Positions 1 through 6,543 of a DNA stretch of 37,177 nucleotides are shown here, piece after piece. Under the pieces are notes generated by a model. It did no database searches. It had not been told where the DNA came from and saw only the letters and a list, made by a program, of their open reading frames with translations. Position 1 is the stretch's first letter, and every line of letters begins with the position of its first letter. The DNA is taken from the NCBI GenBank assembly GCA_017425655.1, contig JAFPAT010000026.1:1-37177 (forward strand), in the 5' to 3' direction. The position numbers and the translations under genes were made by a program. The DNA is from Rikenellaceae bacterium. Its GTDB lineage: Bacteria; Bacteroidota; Bacteroidia; Bacteroidales; Rikenellaceae.

Positions 1-1008
1 ACAATTACCTCGTTGGCCGAAAAGGGGCAGAACATCGTTACCTCACCGTTCCTCTATGGTGGCACATACAATCAGTTCAAGATCTCGCTGCGCAAGTTGG
101 GCATCGAGTGCCGCATTGCAGCGCACGACTCGATTGAGGCGATGGAGGCTCTGATCGACGAAAATACCCGCGCCGTATATGTCGAAAGTATGGGCAACCC
201 GACTTGCGATGTGCCTGATTTGGAACGTATTGCCGAGATGGCGCACCGCCACGATGTCCCCTTCGTTGTCGATAATACGTTTGGCGCAGGTAGCTACCTT
301 TGCAACCCATTCGATTGGGGTGCAGATATCGTTTTAGAGTCGGCTACGAAATGGATCAACGGCCACGGTACGGCAATGGGCGGTATCATCATCGACGGCG
401 GTCGCTACAATTGGGGCAATGGCAAGTTTCCCCAGATCGACGGTCCATCGGAGGGCTATCACGGTCTGAACCTCTACAAGGCATTCGGTCCGGCGGCATT
501 CGTTGTGAAGTGTCGCGTTGATGGACTGCGCGATTTCGGTTGCTGTCCTTCGTCGTTTGACTCTTATCTGATGCTTATCGGCTTGGAAACCTTGTCGTTG
601 CGTGTTGATCACGAAGTACGTTCGGCATGGCGACTTGCCGAATATTGTCGCAACCACCCGAAGGTGCGTCGCGTAAGTTTTGTCGGTTTCGAGGATCACG
701 CAGGACACACCAACGCAAAGAAATATTTCCGACACGGCTCGTCGAGCGTCTTTACGATCGAGCTGGAGGGCACGCTCGAAACGACGATTAAGTTTGTCGA
801 GTCGCTCAAATTGTTCGCTCATATGACAATGATCGGCGACTCGATCAGCGTCGTAACCCACCCCGCGTCGACCACACACAAGCAGTTGAGCGACGAAGAC
901 AAGATCGCCGCAGGCGTAACGCCGACACTGCTGCGCATCTCGCTCGGCTTGGAGAATGTCGAGGATTTGATCGAGGACTTCGAGCAGGCATTTGCTGCAA
1001 TCGACTAA
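1..1008 (+). CDS. metY: O-acetylhomoserine sulfhydrylase, 5'-truncated by the window
   Basis: A pyridoxal-phosphate enzyme of the Cys/Met metabolism family that makes homocysteine from O-acetylhomoserine and sulfide in the cytoplasm. The frame is open from base 1 (first residues T-I-T-S-L-A-E-K-G), so the true start lies upstream; the TTG at 13 is not a real start. About 335 residues are visible; full-length relatives have about 430. Family marks are the LYGGTYN block, the VDNTFGAG block with the cofactor-binding Asp, the PLP lysine in ESATKWINGHGT, and the C-terminal SVVTHPAST / LRISLGLEN blocks typical of MetY rather than cystathionine enzymes. The stop is followed 16 bases later by metX, which makes its substrate, so co-transcription is likely. 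The product call is secure; the upstream part cannot be judged. Confidence 0.95.
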   Translation, partial: TITSLAEKGQNIVTSPFLYGGTYNQFKISLRKLGIECRIAAHDSIEAMEALIDENTRAVYVESMGNPTCDVPDLERIAEMAHRHDVPFVVDNTFGAGSYLCNPFDWGADIVLESATKWINGHGTAMGGIIIDGGRYNWGNGKFPQIDGPSEGYHGLNLYKAFGPAAFVVKCRVDGLRDFGCCPSSFDSYLMLIGLETLSLRVDHEVRSAWRLAEYCRNHPKVRRVSFVGFEDHAGHTNAKKYFRHGSSSVFTIELEGTLETTIKFVESLKLFAHMTMIGDSISVVTHPASTTHKQLSDEDKIAAGVTPTLLRISLGLENVEDLIEDFEQAFAAID

Positions 1009-1024
1009 ACGCAATCGACTAACA

Positions 1025-2050
1025 ATGAGCGAAGTAAAATATTTCGACTACCCTTCACCCGTTGCGCTCGATTGTGGAGCAACGCTCCCCGAGGTACGCA
1101 TAGCATATCACACTTTCGGTGAGATGAACGAGGATCGCAGCAATGTGATCTGGGTTTGCCACGCACTGACGGCAAATTCCGATGTCGAGGATTGGTGGGA
1201 ACATACGGTCGAGGAGGGCAAATTCCTCGATCCGACGCGCTATTTTGTGGTTTGCGCCAATTTTATCGGCTCGTGCTACGGCTCAACCGGTCCGCTGTCA
1301 ATCAACCCTGCGACGGGCAAGCCCTACTATAACGATTTTCCGATTGTAACGGTACGCGATATGGTACGCTGTCATCGTTTGCTGGCTGAACATCTTGGTA
1401 TTGAACGCGTTAGAATGTTGATCGGAAGTTCTATCGGTGGCTATCAATGTTGCGAGTGGGCGGTGCAGTGTCCCGATTTCGCAGAGCGATTGGTGTTAAT
1501 CGCAACCCTCTCACACTCAACTCCTTGGGCGCACGCCTTCAACGAGTCGCAACGTATGGCGATCGAGTGTGATCCCGAATTTGGCGAGCCACGCGAGGAT
1601 GCAGCGTGGAAGGGAATGGCGACGGCGCGTTCGATTGCGTTGCTCAGCTATCGCGGTCAGCAGGCCTACGACAAGACGCAGCAGGATCCCGATGCAACAC
1701 AGAAAATTACGGGGCACCGCGCAACGACCTATCAGCGTTATCAGGGAGAAAAACTCTGCCGCCGATTCAACGTCTATTCCTATCACCGACTAACGCACGC
1801 TGTTGATTCTCACAACATTGCGCGCGGTCGCGAACAGAGTGAAGAGGAGCTGCTCGGCGCAATTCGCTCGCGCACGGTGGTCATTGCCATATCGTCAGAT
1901 CTGCTCTTCCCGGCAGACCAAATCGAACAGATGAGCCGCCTGATTCCAAATGCGGAGTACCATCTGATTGACTCGGACTTCGGACACGACGGCTTCTTGA
2001 TCGAGCACTTGAAGTTGAACGATATCATTATGAATGTTCTTGAAAACTAA
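1025..2050 (+). CDS. metX: Homoserine O-acetyltransferase, alpha/beta-hydrolase type
   Basis: Acylates homoserine, the first committed step of methionine synthesis and the source of the MetY substrate. The ATG at 1025 gives 341 residues starting MSEVKYFDY; the same frame is open back to a TTG at 992, but that would overlap metY and adds no conserved sequence. An early CHALTANSDVEDWW block and the GSCYGSTGP block are typical of MetX. The catalytic triad is visible: Ser136 in GSSIGG, Asp292 in SSDLLFP and His321 in FGHDGFL. The gene is 16 bases behind metY and 6 bases ahead of the next gene. Some MetX homologues use succinyl-CoA; I call acetyl because the adjacent MetY family works on O-acetylhomoserine, but acyl specificity is inferred from context. 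Confidence 0.95.
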   Translation: MSEVKYFDYPSPVALDCGATLPEVRIAYHTFGEMNEDRSNVIWVCHALTANSDVEDWWEHTVEEGKFLDPTRYFVVCANFIGSCYGSTGPLSINPATGKPYYNDFPIVTVRDMVRCHRLLAEHLGIERVRMLIGSSIGGYQCCEWAVQCPDFAERLVLIATLSHSTPWAHAFNESQRMAIECDPEFGEPREDAAWKGMATARSIALLSYRGQQAYDKTQQDPDATQKITGHRATTYQRYQGEKLCRRFNVYSYHRLTHAVDSHNIARGREQSEEELLGAIRSRTVVIAISSDLLFPADQIEQMSRLIPNAEYHLIDSDFGHDGFLIEHLKLNDIIMNVLEN

Positions 2051-2056
2051 CGACAT

Positions 2057-2809
2057 ATGAGGCTATTTGCGATTATTATCCTCTCTCTTTTGGCGACAGC
2101 CTGCTCGTCCCATATCGACGGTGGGACACCCCATTACGACCTCTCGCTGATGAGCTACAATGTGCGTAGCGGCAAGGGACTGGATAATCATCGTGATCTG
2201 GATCGTACCGCCGCCGTAATTCGCGCGGCGATGCCTGATGTCGTTGCTTTACAGGAGATTGACAGCGTTACGCGCCGTAGCGACAAGGTTGATGTGGCAG
2301 CCTATTTGGGTCGTAAATGCTCGATGTACCACACCTTCTCAAAGGCGATCGACTTTGACGGAGGAGGCTATGGCGTTGCTATTTTAAGCCACGAGAGACC
2401 GCGCTCGGTAAAGCGATTTGCTCTGCCCGGGAGCGAGGAGGCTCGAACGCTGTTAGTTGTTGAGTTTAAGCGATATATATTTGTATCGACCCACCTCTCG
2501 CTGACAGCCGAGGATCGTCTTGCATCGCTCGGCGTAATCGACAGTCTTGCAAAAGCAGCAACCAAACCCATCTTCTTCGCGGGCGATTGGAACGCCACAC
2601 CAGACAGCGAATTCGGTCGTACATTGAGCCAAACGATGCAATATCTGACCGATTCGACCCAATGCACCTTCCCGGCAGACAATCCGCGAACGGTTATCGA
2701 CTACATCGTCGCTCCACGCACACAGCTGGTCAAGGTTCTGCACCGCGAGGTGATTGACGAGCCGATAGCGTCGGATCACCGTCCTATTTTCGTCAAAGTG
2801 AAGTTCTAA
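2057..2809 (+). CDS. Endonuclease/exonuclease/phosphatase-fold lipoprotein
   Basis: A 250-residue exported hydrolase of the EEP (DNase I-like) superfamily. A short hydrophobic leader ends in LLATAC, a lipobox with acceptor Cys16, so the protein is probably anchored in the periplasm. The metal-dependent core is complete: Asn35 in SYNVRSG, Glu67 in LQEID, His146 in STHLS, Asp177 and Asn179 in GDWNATPDS, and the Asp240-His241 pair in SDHRPIF. The family includes nucleases, phosphodiesterases and lipid or inositol phosphatases, and the sequence does not tell which; a sphingomyelinase-like or nucleic-acid phosphodiesterase role is possible. It starts 6 bases after metX and probably rides in that operon, although I see no functional link to methionine. 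Confidence 0.85.
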   Translation: MRLFAIIILSLLATACSSHIDGGTPHYDLSLMSYNVRSGKGLDNHRDLDRTAAVIRAAMPDVVALQEIDSVTRRSDKVDVAAYLGRKCSMYHTFSKAIDFDGGGYGVAILSHERPRSVKRFALPGSEEARTLLVVEFKRYIFVSTHLSLTAEDRLASLGVIDSLAKAATKPIFFAGDWNATPDSEFGRTLSQTMQYLTDSTQCTFPADNPRTVIDYIVAPRTQLVKVLHREVIDEPIASDHRPIFVKVKF

Positions 2810-2945
2810 CTCTCACAAAAACGGATGCCGAAAACGCTCTTTACGCACTCCGGCACACCTCGCCGACTATTCTAAAACTCTCTTCATTTACTCTTTTTGG
2901 CAGATTGGGGTACTTTGCCACTGCTGTTTTTAAGTAAAAAGGCGT

Positions 2946-2977
2946 ATTGTCTCTTCCGTATATTATCCCGATATTTG
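2946..2977 (+). promoter_or_regulatory. Predicted Bacteroidetes-type promoter for the porin gene
   Basis: ATTG (2946-2949), a 20-base spacer, then GATATTTG (2970-2977), which matches TAnnTTTG in all but the first base. This would start transcription near 2984, about 50 bases before the porin ATG. It supports the start at 3037 rather than the in-frame TTG inside the promoter at 2947. Confidence 0.5.
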
Positions 2978-3036
2978 CATTAAGGTATTTTATTCTACAC
3001 CTTATCTTAATAGCAAACCATAAAAAGATACATAGT

Positions 3037-4074
3037 ATGAAGAGATTTACGAGATTTATACTTTTAGCCGTTGCCGTACTGACCTGCTCGGTGGCAATGT
3101 CCCAGGACGAGGAGGTGAGCGAACGTGAATTGGAAGCTCGCGTTCTGAAACTCGAAGAGAAGTTATCGTGGATGCCCAAAATCAGCGGTTCGGTACAACT
3201 CCGCTATCAGTTCGAGACGCTCGGCGGCGATAAGGGCTTCGATGTTCGTCGCGCACGTTTGGATTTTAAGGGTAACATCGCCCCCAAATTGGACTACCGC
3301 CTGCAATTGGAGTTCGCATCGTCGCCCAAGATTATCGACGCTTTTGTACGCTATACCCCCGTCAAGGAGTTCGGCATACAACTCGGTCAGGCAAAATTCC
3401 CCTTCACGTTGGAGAATCCCATTTCACCTCTCAAACTCGAAACCATTGACAACGCTATGGGCGTTAGCTATATGGCGGGAATGAGCGATCTGGCAGGCAT
3501 CAAAGCTAATGGCCGCGATATAGGTCTGTCAATTTTTGGCGACCTGTTCAAAGGCGTAATCAACTATCAAGTCGGTATTTACAATGGTGCAGGCACCAAT
3601 AAGAGCGACGATAATAAGCACAAAGATTTCGCCGGTCGTCTGAACATCAACCCCTTCAAGCACATGACTCTGTCGGGTTCGGTTTATCTGGGCAAGACAG
3701 GCGCGCAGGATGAAATGGCTGATCGTAACCGTTACGCCGTAGGAGCTCGCTTCGACAACAAATCACTGGTCATTCGTTCGGAGTACATCTGGGGCTACAC
3801 GGGCGCACAGAAGAGTGAGGGCGTATATGCCATTGCAGGCTATTGGGTAACGAAGAAGGTGATGCCCGTTGTGCGTTTCGATTACTTCTGCAAGAATGCA
3901 AATGCGACCGACCTCGCCGTTAAACATAGTTCAGAACAGACAAACTACTTGGTTGGCGTTGATTATTGGCCATTGAAGAATCTGCGCTTGCAGCTCAACT
4001 ACACCTACCAGCACTTTGCAAACGTAGGTAACGATTCGGGCAAGATCGCAGTGCAGGTTTGTGGCGTATTCTAA
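3037..4074 (+). CDS. Outer-membrane porin of the phosphate-selective porin O/P type
   Basis: A 345-residue beta-barrel channel. The ATG at 3037 opens a signal peptide (MKRFTRFILLAVAVLTCSVAMSQ); an in-frame TTG at 2947 is rejected because it lies in the promoter. After the leader comes a short heptad-patterned helix (VSERELEARVLKLEEKL), the coiled coil seen in many trimeric porins, then repeated amphipathic strands such as SGSVQLRYQFET and FAGRLNINPFK, ending in a C-terminal Phe as outer-membrane barrels usually do. Resemblance is to the OprP/OprO-like porins of Bacteroidetes, where the substrate is rarely known; the family name does not prove phosphate selectivity. It sits 70 bases upstream of a YeiH-type anion exporter on the same strand, so an anion substrate is a reasonable guess only. 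Confidence 0.8.
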   Translation: MKRFTRFILLAVAVLTCSVAMSQDEEVSERELEARVLKLEEKLSWMPKISGSVQLRYQFETLGGDKGFDVRRARLDFKGNIAPKLDYRLQLEFASSPKIIDAFVRYTPVKEFGIQLGQAKFPFTLENPISPLKLETIDNAMGVSYMAGMSDLAGIKANGRDIGLSIFGDLFKGVINYQVGIYNGAGTNKSDDNKHKDFAGRLNINPFKHMTLSGSVYLGKTGAQDEMADRNRYAVGARFDNKSLVIRSEYIWGYTGAQKSEGVYAIAGYWVTKKVMPVVRFDYFCKNANATDLAVKHSSEQTNYLVGVDYWPLKNLRLQLNYTYQHFANVGNDSGKIAVQVCGVF

Positions 4075-4144
4075 TCAGAAGCGCGACTAAACTAAATTTT
4101 CGCACATATCAAATTCTATTATTAACGATTAAAAACCTTTAATA

Positions 4145-5440
4145 ATGAAGAACTTTTTTCAGAAACTTTTAGTCGAGGACTGGGTTGTTGTAATGTTATC
4201 GATCCCCTTGTTGCTCTTGTGCGCATTCGGTTCGTATCTGCCCACGATCTCGATCCCCTCGAATATGCTCGAAGCATCGGCCTGGGGTAAGATCGCAATG
4301 CTGTTCATCATTGCGCTTGTAACTCTTTTCGCCGGGAACAAACTCCTCAACCGTCCGATGAAGGGTATGTTGCTCTCGTTCTGTGTCGTTTTCTTGATCG
4401 CGGCATTGGCTATGTGGATCGGCAACGTGCCCTATATCAAGAGCGAACTCGGTCTGGAGCCCGTATTCTTCTCGGTTATCTTCGGTCTCATTATCCGCAA
4501 TGCGTTCCGCATCCCCGAGTGGTTGAAGCCCGCTATTCAGAGCGAGTTCTATATCAAAATCGGCGTTGTCTGCCTCGGTGCAACGATTATGATCAGCGAC
4601 GTACTGAAATCGGGTGCGATGGGTCTGTTGCAGGCGTTGGTTATCGTAACCATTGTTTGGTTCTTCGCCTACTTCATTTCGCGCAAACTCTTCAAGGTTG
4701 AGCAGGCTACGGCAATGACTCTTTCGAGTGGTGTTACCATTTGCGGCGTTTCGGCTTGTATCACCGCCGCAGGCGTTGCGGGAACAGATAAGAAGAGCCT
4801 TTCGTACATCGTTTCGGTCGTTCTGATCGTGGTTGTTCCGATGATCTATCTGATGCCCTGGCTGGCTGGCAAGATTGTACCTCTGCTGACTGCTGATCCT
4901 ATGGTACAGCAGGAGATTATGGGTGCTTGGATCGGTGGTACGATCGACACGACAAGTGGTGTCGCTGCATCGTCGGAGATGGCTGGCGAGATCGCTAACC
5001 GCACCGCGATCGTCGTTAAGGCTACGCAGAATGTGCTGATCGGTGTTGTTGCGTTCTTCATCGCACTCTATCTCTCGACCAAGGGTGAGGGTGGCAAATC
5101 GCAGCGTCCGTCGCTCAAAATCGTATGGGATAAATTCCCGAAATTTATCTTGGCATTCGTTGTTGCCTCGCTCGTATTCTCGCTGTTGAAGGAGGCTGAT
5201 CAGCTCACCCTCAATGCAAAGGGCAAGCTGATCGAGACTTCGCTGGCGAAGACGATGTCAACACTATTCTTCTCGCTGGCATTCGTCTGCATCGGTCTGG
5301 ATACCCGCTTGAAGGATATTGTTTCACGCGAGAATCGCTCGACGCTCTTTGCCTTCCTGACGGCACAGTGCTTCAATATCGTAGCGACATTCATCGTTGC
5401 TTGGCTCTTCTTCGGAGTTGTTAAACCTATGCTCGGCTAA
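4145..5440 (+). CDS. YeiH-family putative sulfate exporter (UPF0324)
   Basis: A 431-residue integral inner-membrane protein with about ten to twelve hydrophobic segments spread through its length. It has the family landmarks: a paired-helix region LEPVFFSVIFGLIIRNAF, the conserved stretch YIKIGVVCLGATIM, and the signature SSGVTICGVSACITAAG, equivalent to the GxxICGxSA motif of YeiH proteins. A second half-repeat begins near FFSLAFVCIGLDTRL, consistent with an inverted-repeat transporter. The family is annotated as sulfate or sulfonate exporters on limited evidence, so the substrate is uncertain. The ATG at 4145 follows an AT-rich leader. It lies between a porin and an aquaporin and downstream of the metYX sulfur genes, which fits sulfur-anion handling but does not prove it. 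Confidence 0.8.
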   Translation: MKNFFQKLLVEDWVVVMLSIPLLLLCAFGSYLPTISIPSNMLEASAWGKIAMLFIIALVTLFAGNKLLNRPMKGMLLSFCVVFLIAALAMWIGNVPYIKSELGLEPVFFSVIFGLIIRNAFRIPEWLKPAIQSEFYIKIGVVCLGATIMISDVLKSGAMGLLQALVIVTIVWFFAYFISRKLFKVEQATAMTLSSGVTICGVSACITAAGVAGTDKKSLSYIVSVVLIVVVPMIYLMPWLAGKIVPLLTADPMVQQEIMGAWIGGTIDTTSGVAASSEMAGEIANRTAIVVKATQNVLIGVVAFFIALYLSTKGEGGKSQRPSLKIVWDKFPKFILAFVVASLVFSLLKEADQLTLNAKGKLIETSLAKTMSTLFFSLAFVCIGLDTRLKDIVSRENRSTLFAFLTAQCFNIVATFIVAWLFFGVVKPMLG

Positions 5441-5471
5441 TGTAGGCAGACAGATCTAATAGCCAGAACTG

Positions 5472-5509
5472 ATATAGCGATTTGGATTTTTACATCTAAA
5501 TCGCTATAT
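5472..5509. repeat. Perfect 12-bp inverted repeat over the aqpZ promoter
   Basis: ATATAGCGATTT (5472-5483) and its exact reverse complement (5498-5509) flank 14 bases; three further pairs including one G-T extend the stem inward. The left arm covers the predicted -33 box and the right arm enters the -7 box. It may be an operator, or the AT-rich terminator of the gene upstream. Confidence 0.75.
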
Positions 5510-5512
5510 TTG
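5481..5512 (+). promoter_or_regulatory. Predicted promoter for aqpZ
   Basis: TTTG (5481-5484), 20-base spacer, TATATTTG (5505-5512): a full match to the Bacteroidetes consensus. It is about 34 bases upstream of the aqpZ ATG and is embedded in an inverted repeat. Confidence 0.75.
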
Positions 5513-5545
5513 TTTTCGTAAAAACTCATTAACAACAATCCTACT

Positions 5546-6226
5546 ATGAAAAAGTATTTAGCAGAAATGGTAGGCACGATGGTTCTCGTGCTTATGGGTT
5601 GCGGTAGTGCCGTATTCTTCGGATGCACAGCTCCCGCAGAGGTTTTGGCCGTAGCATTCGCATTCGGTCTATCGGTTGTCGGTATGGCATACTGCATCGG
5701 AGGCATCTCGGGTTGCCACATCAACCCTGCAATTACATTGGGCGTATGGCTTTCGGGTCGTATGAACGGCAAGGATGCGCTGGGCTATATGGCGTTTCAG
5801 GTTGTAGGTGCAATTATCGGTGCAGCTCTGATCTACGTTCTGACATCAACGGGTGGCTTCGGCGCAACAACCGCTACGGGCGCAAATGCATTCGGTGAGG
5901 GTGAGATGTTGCAGGCATTCTTGGCAGAGGTTATCTTCACCTTTGTATTCGTTCTGGTAGTTCTCGGCACGACCGACAGCGAGAAGGGCGCAGGCAATCT
6001 CGCAGGCTTGGCAATCGGTCTGACACTTGTTCTGGTGCATATCGTCTGCATCCCCATCACTGGCACTTCGGTTAATCCCGCACGTTCGATCGGTCCCGCA
6101 CTCTTCGAGGGTGGTCTGGCACTGAAGCAGTTGTGGTTGTTTATCGTTGCTCCGTTTGTAGGCGCAGCTCTATCGGCTGGCGTATGGCACTGCTTGAGCA
6201 ACGAGTGCAAGTGCAGCAAGAAGTAG
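5546..6226 (+). CDS. aqpZ: Aquaporin Z-type water channel
   Basis: A 226-residue MIP-family channel of the inner membrane. Both pore-lining motifs are intact: NPA at residues 60-62 (GCHINPAIT) and 177-179 (TSVNPARS). The four selectivity-filter positions can be aligned by spacing to E. coli AqpZ and read Phe40, His165, Thr174 and Arg180, the water-specific pattern; glycerol facilitators have Gly or Trp/Phe replacements and longer loops. The length is also that of AqpZ rather than GlpF (about 280). The start ATG follows a well-formed promoter, and a strong hairpin terminator follows the stop, so the gene is probably a single transcription unit. The C-terminus (NECKCSKK) is short and Cys/Lys-rich, which is slightly unusual. 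Confidence 0.93.
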   Translation: MKKYLAEMVGTMVLVLMGCGSAVFFGCTAPAEVLAVAFAFGLSVVGMAYCIGGISGCHINPAITLGVWLSGRMNGKDALGYMAFQVVGAIIGAALIYVLTSTGGFGATTATGANAFGEGEMLQAFLAEVIFTFVFVLVVLGTTDSEKGAGNLAGLAIGLTLVLVHIVCIPITGTSVNPARSIGPALFEGGLALKQLWLFIVAPFVGAALSAGVWHCLSNECKCSKK

Positions 6227-6251
6227 TCTGCTACATAATTAAAAACTAGAG

Positions 6252-6300
6252 GAGGGTTGCTCGCCGATTGCGCGGGCAACCCTCTCTGTTTTTGTTTTAT
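6252..6300 (+). terminator. Rho-independent terminator after aqpZ
   Basis: GAGGGTTGC (6252-6260) pairs with GCAACCCTC (6276-6284); further pairs close the stem inward. It is followed by TCTGTTTTTGTTTT, a T-rich tail on the + strand. Confidence 0.9.
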
Positions 6301-6418
6301 ATTCTGCAAAGCAGCACGCAGCGCACGACCTAAAACAGCAAAACACACCCTACGCCACGCGACATCATTTACGAACGAGTTCGACTTTTACTCTCCTTTT
6401 AATTTTTAGTAAGAGATA

Positions 6419-6467
6419 TTGTGAGTTGTGAATTGTGAGTTGTGGCTTGTGGCTTGTGGCTTGCGAA
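6419..6467 (+). repeat. Seven tandem heptamers of the TTGTGAR type
   Basis: Uninterrupted 7-base units read TTGTGAG, TTGTGAA, TTGTGAG, then TTGTGGC three times, and finally TTGCGAA. A shorter array with the same unit and the same TTGCGAA end lies on the minus strand at 36640-36660. Confidence 0.9.
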
Positions 6468-6484
6468 TCTTCAAACATTGCATA

Positions 6485-6516
6485 AAAAAACGGCGGCACC
6501 CGATTGGGCACCGCCG
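6485..6516 (-). terminator. Terminator of the ppiD-like gene
   Basis: On the minus strand CGGCGG pairs with CCGCCG (6491-6496 with 6511-6516) around a 2x2 internal loop and a further CCC/GGG stem, followed by seven T (AAAAAAA at 6484-6490 on the + strand). It lies 27 bases after the ppiD-like stop. Confidence 0.85.
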
Positions 6517-6543
6517 CATATCTGAACAAGTCAGCAGTTTCGA

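Larger units (their letters stand above)
6227..6543. other. Intergenic region between convergent aqpZ and ppiD-like genes
   Basis: This 317-base gap has no convincing gene. It holds the aqpZ terminator, a heptamer tandem repeat at 6419-6467 and the terminator of the ppiD-like gene. The middle part (about 6300-6415) shows nothing recognisable. Confidence 0.7.
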
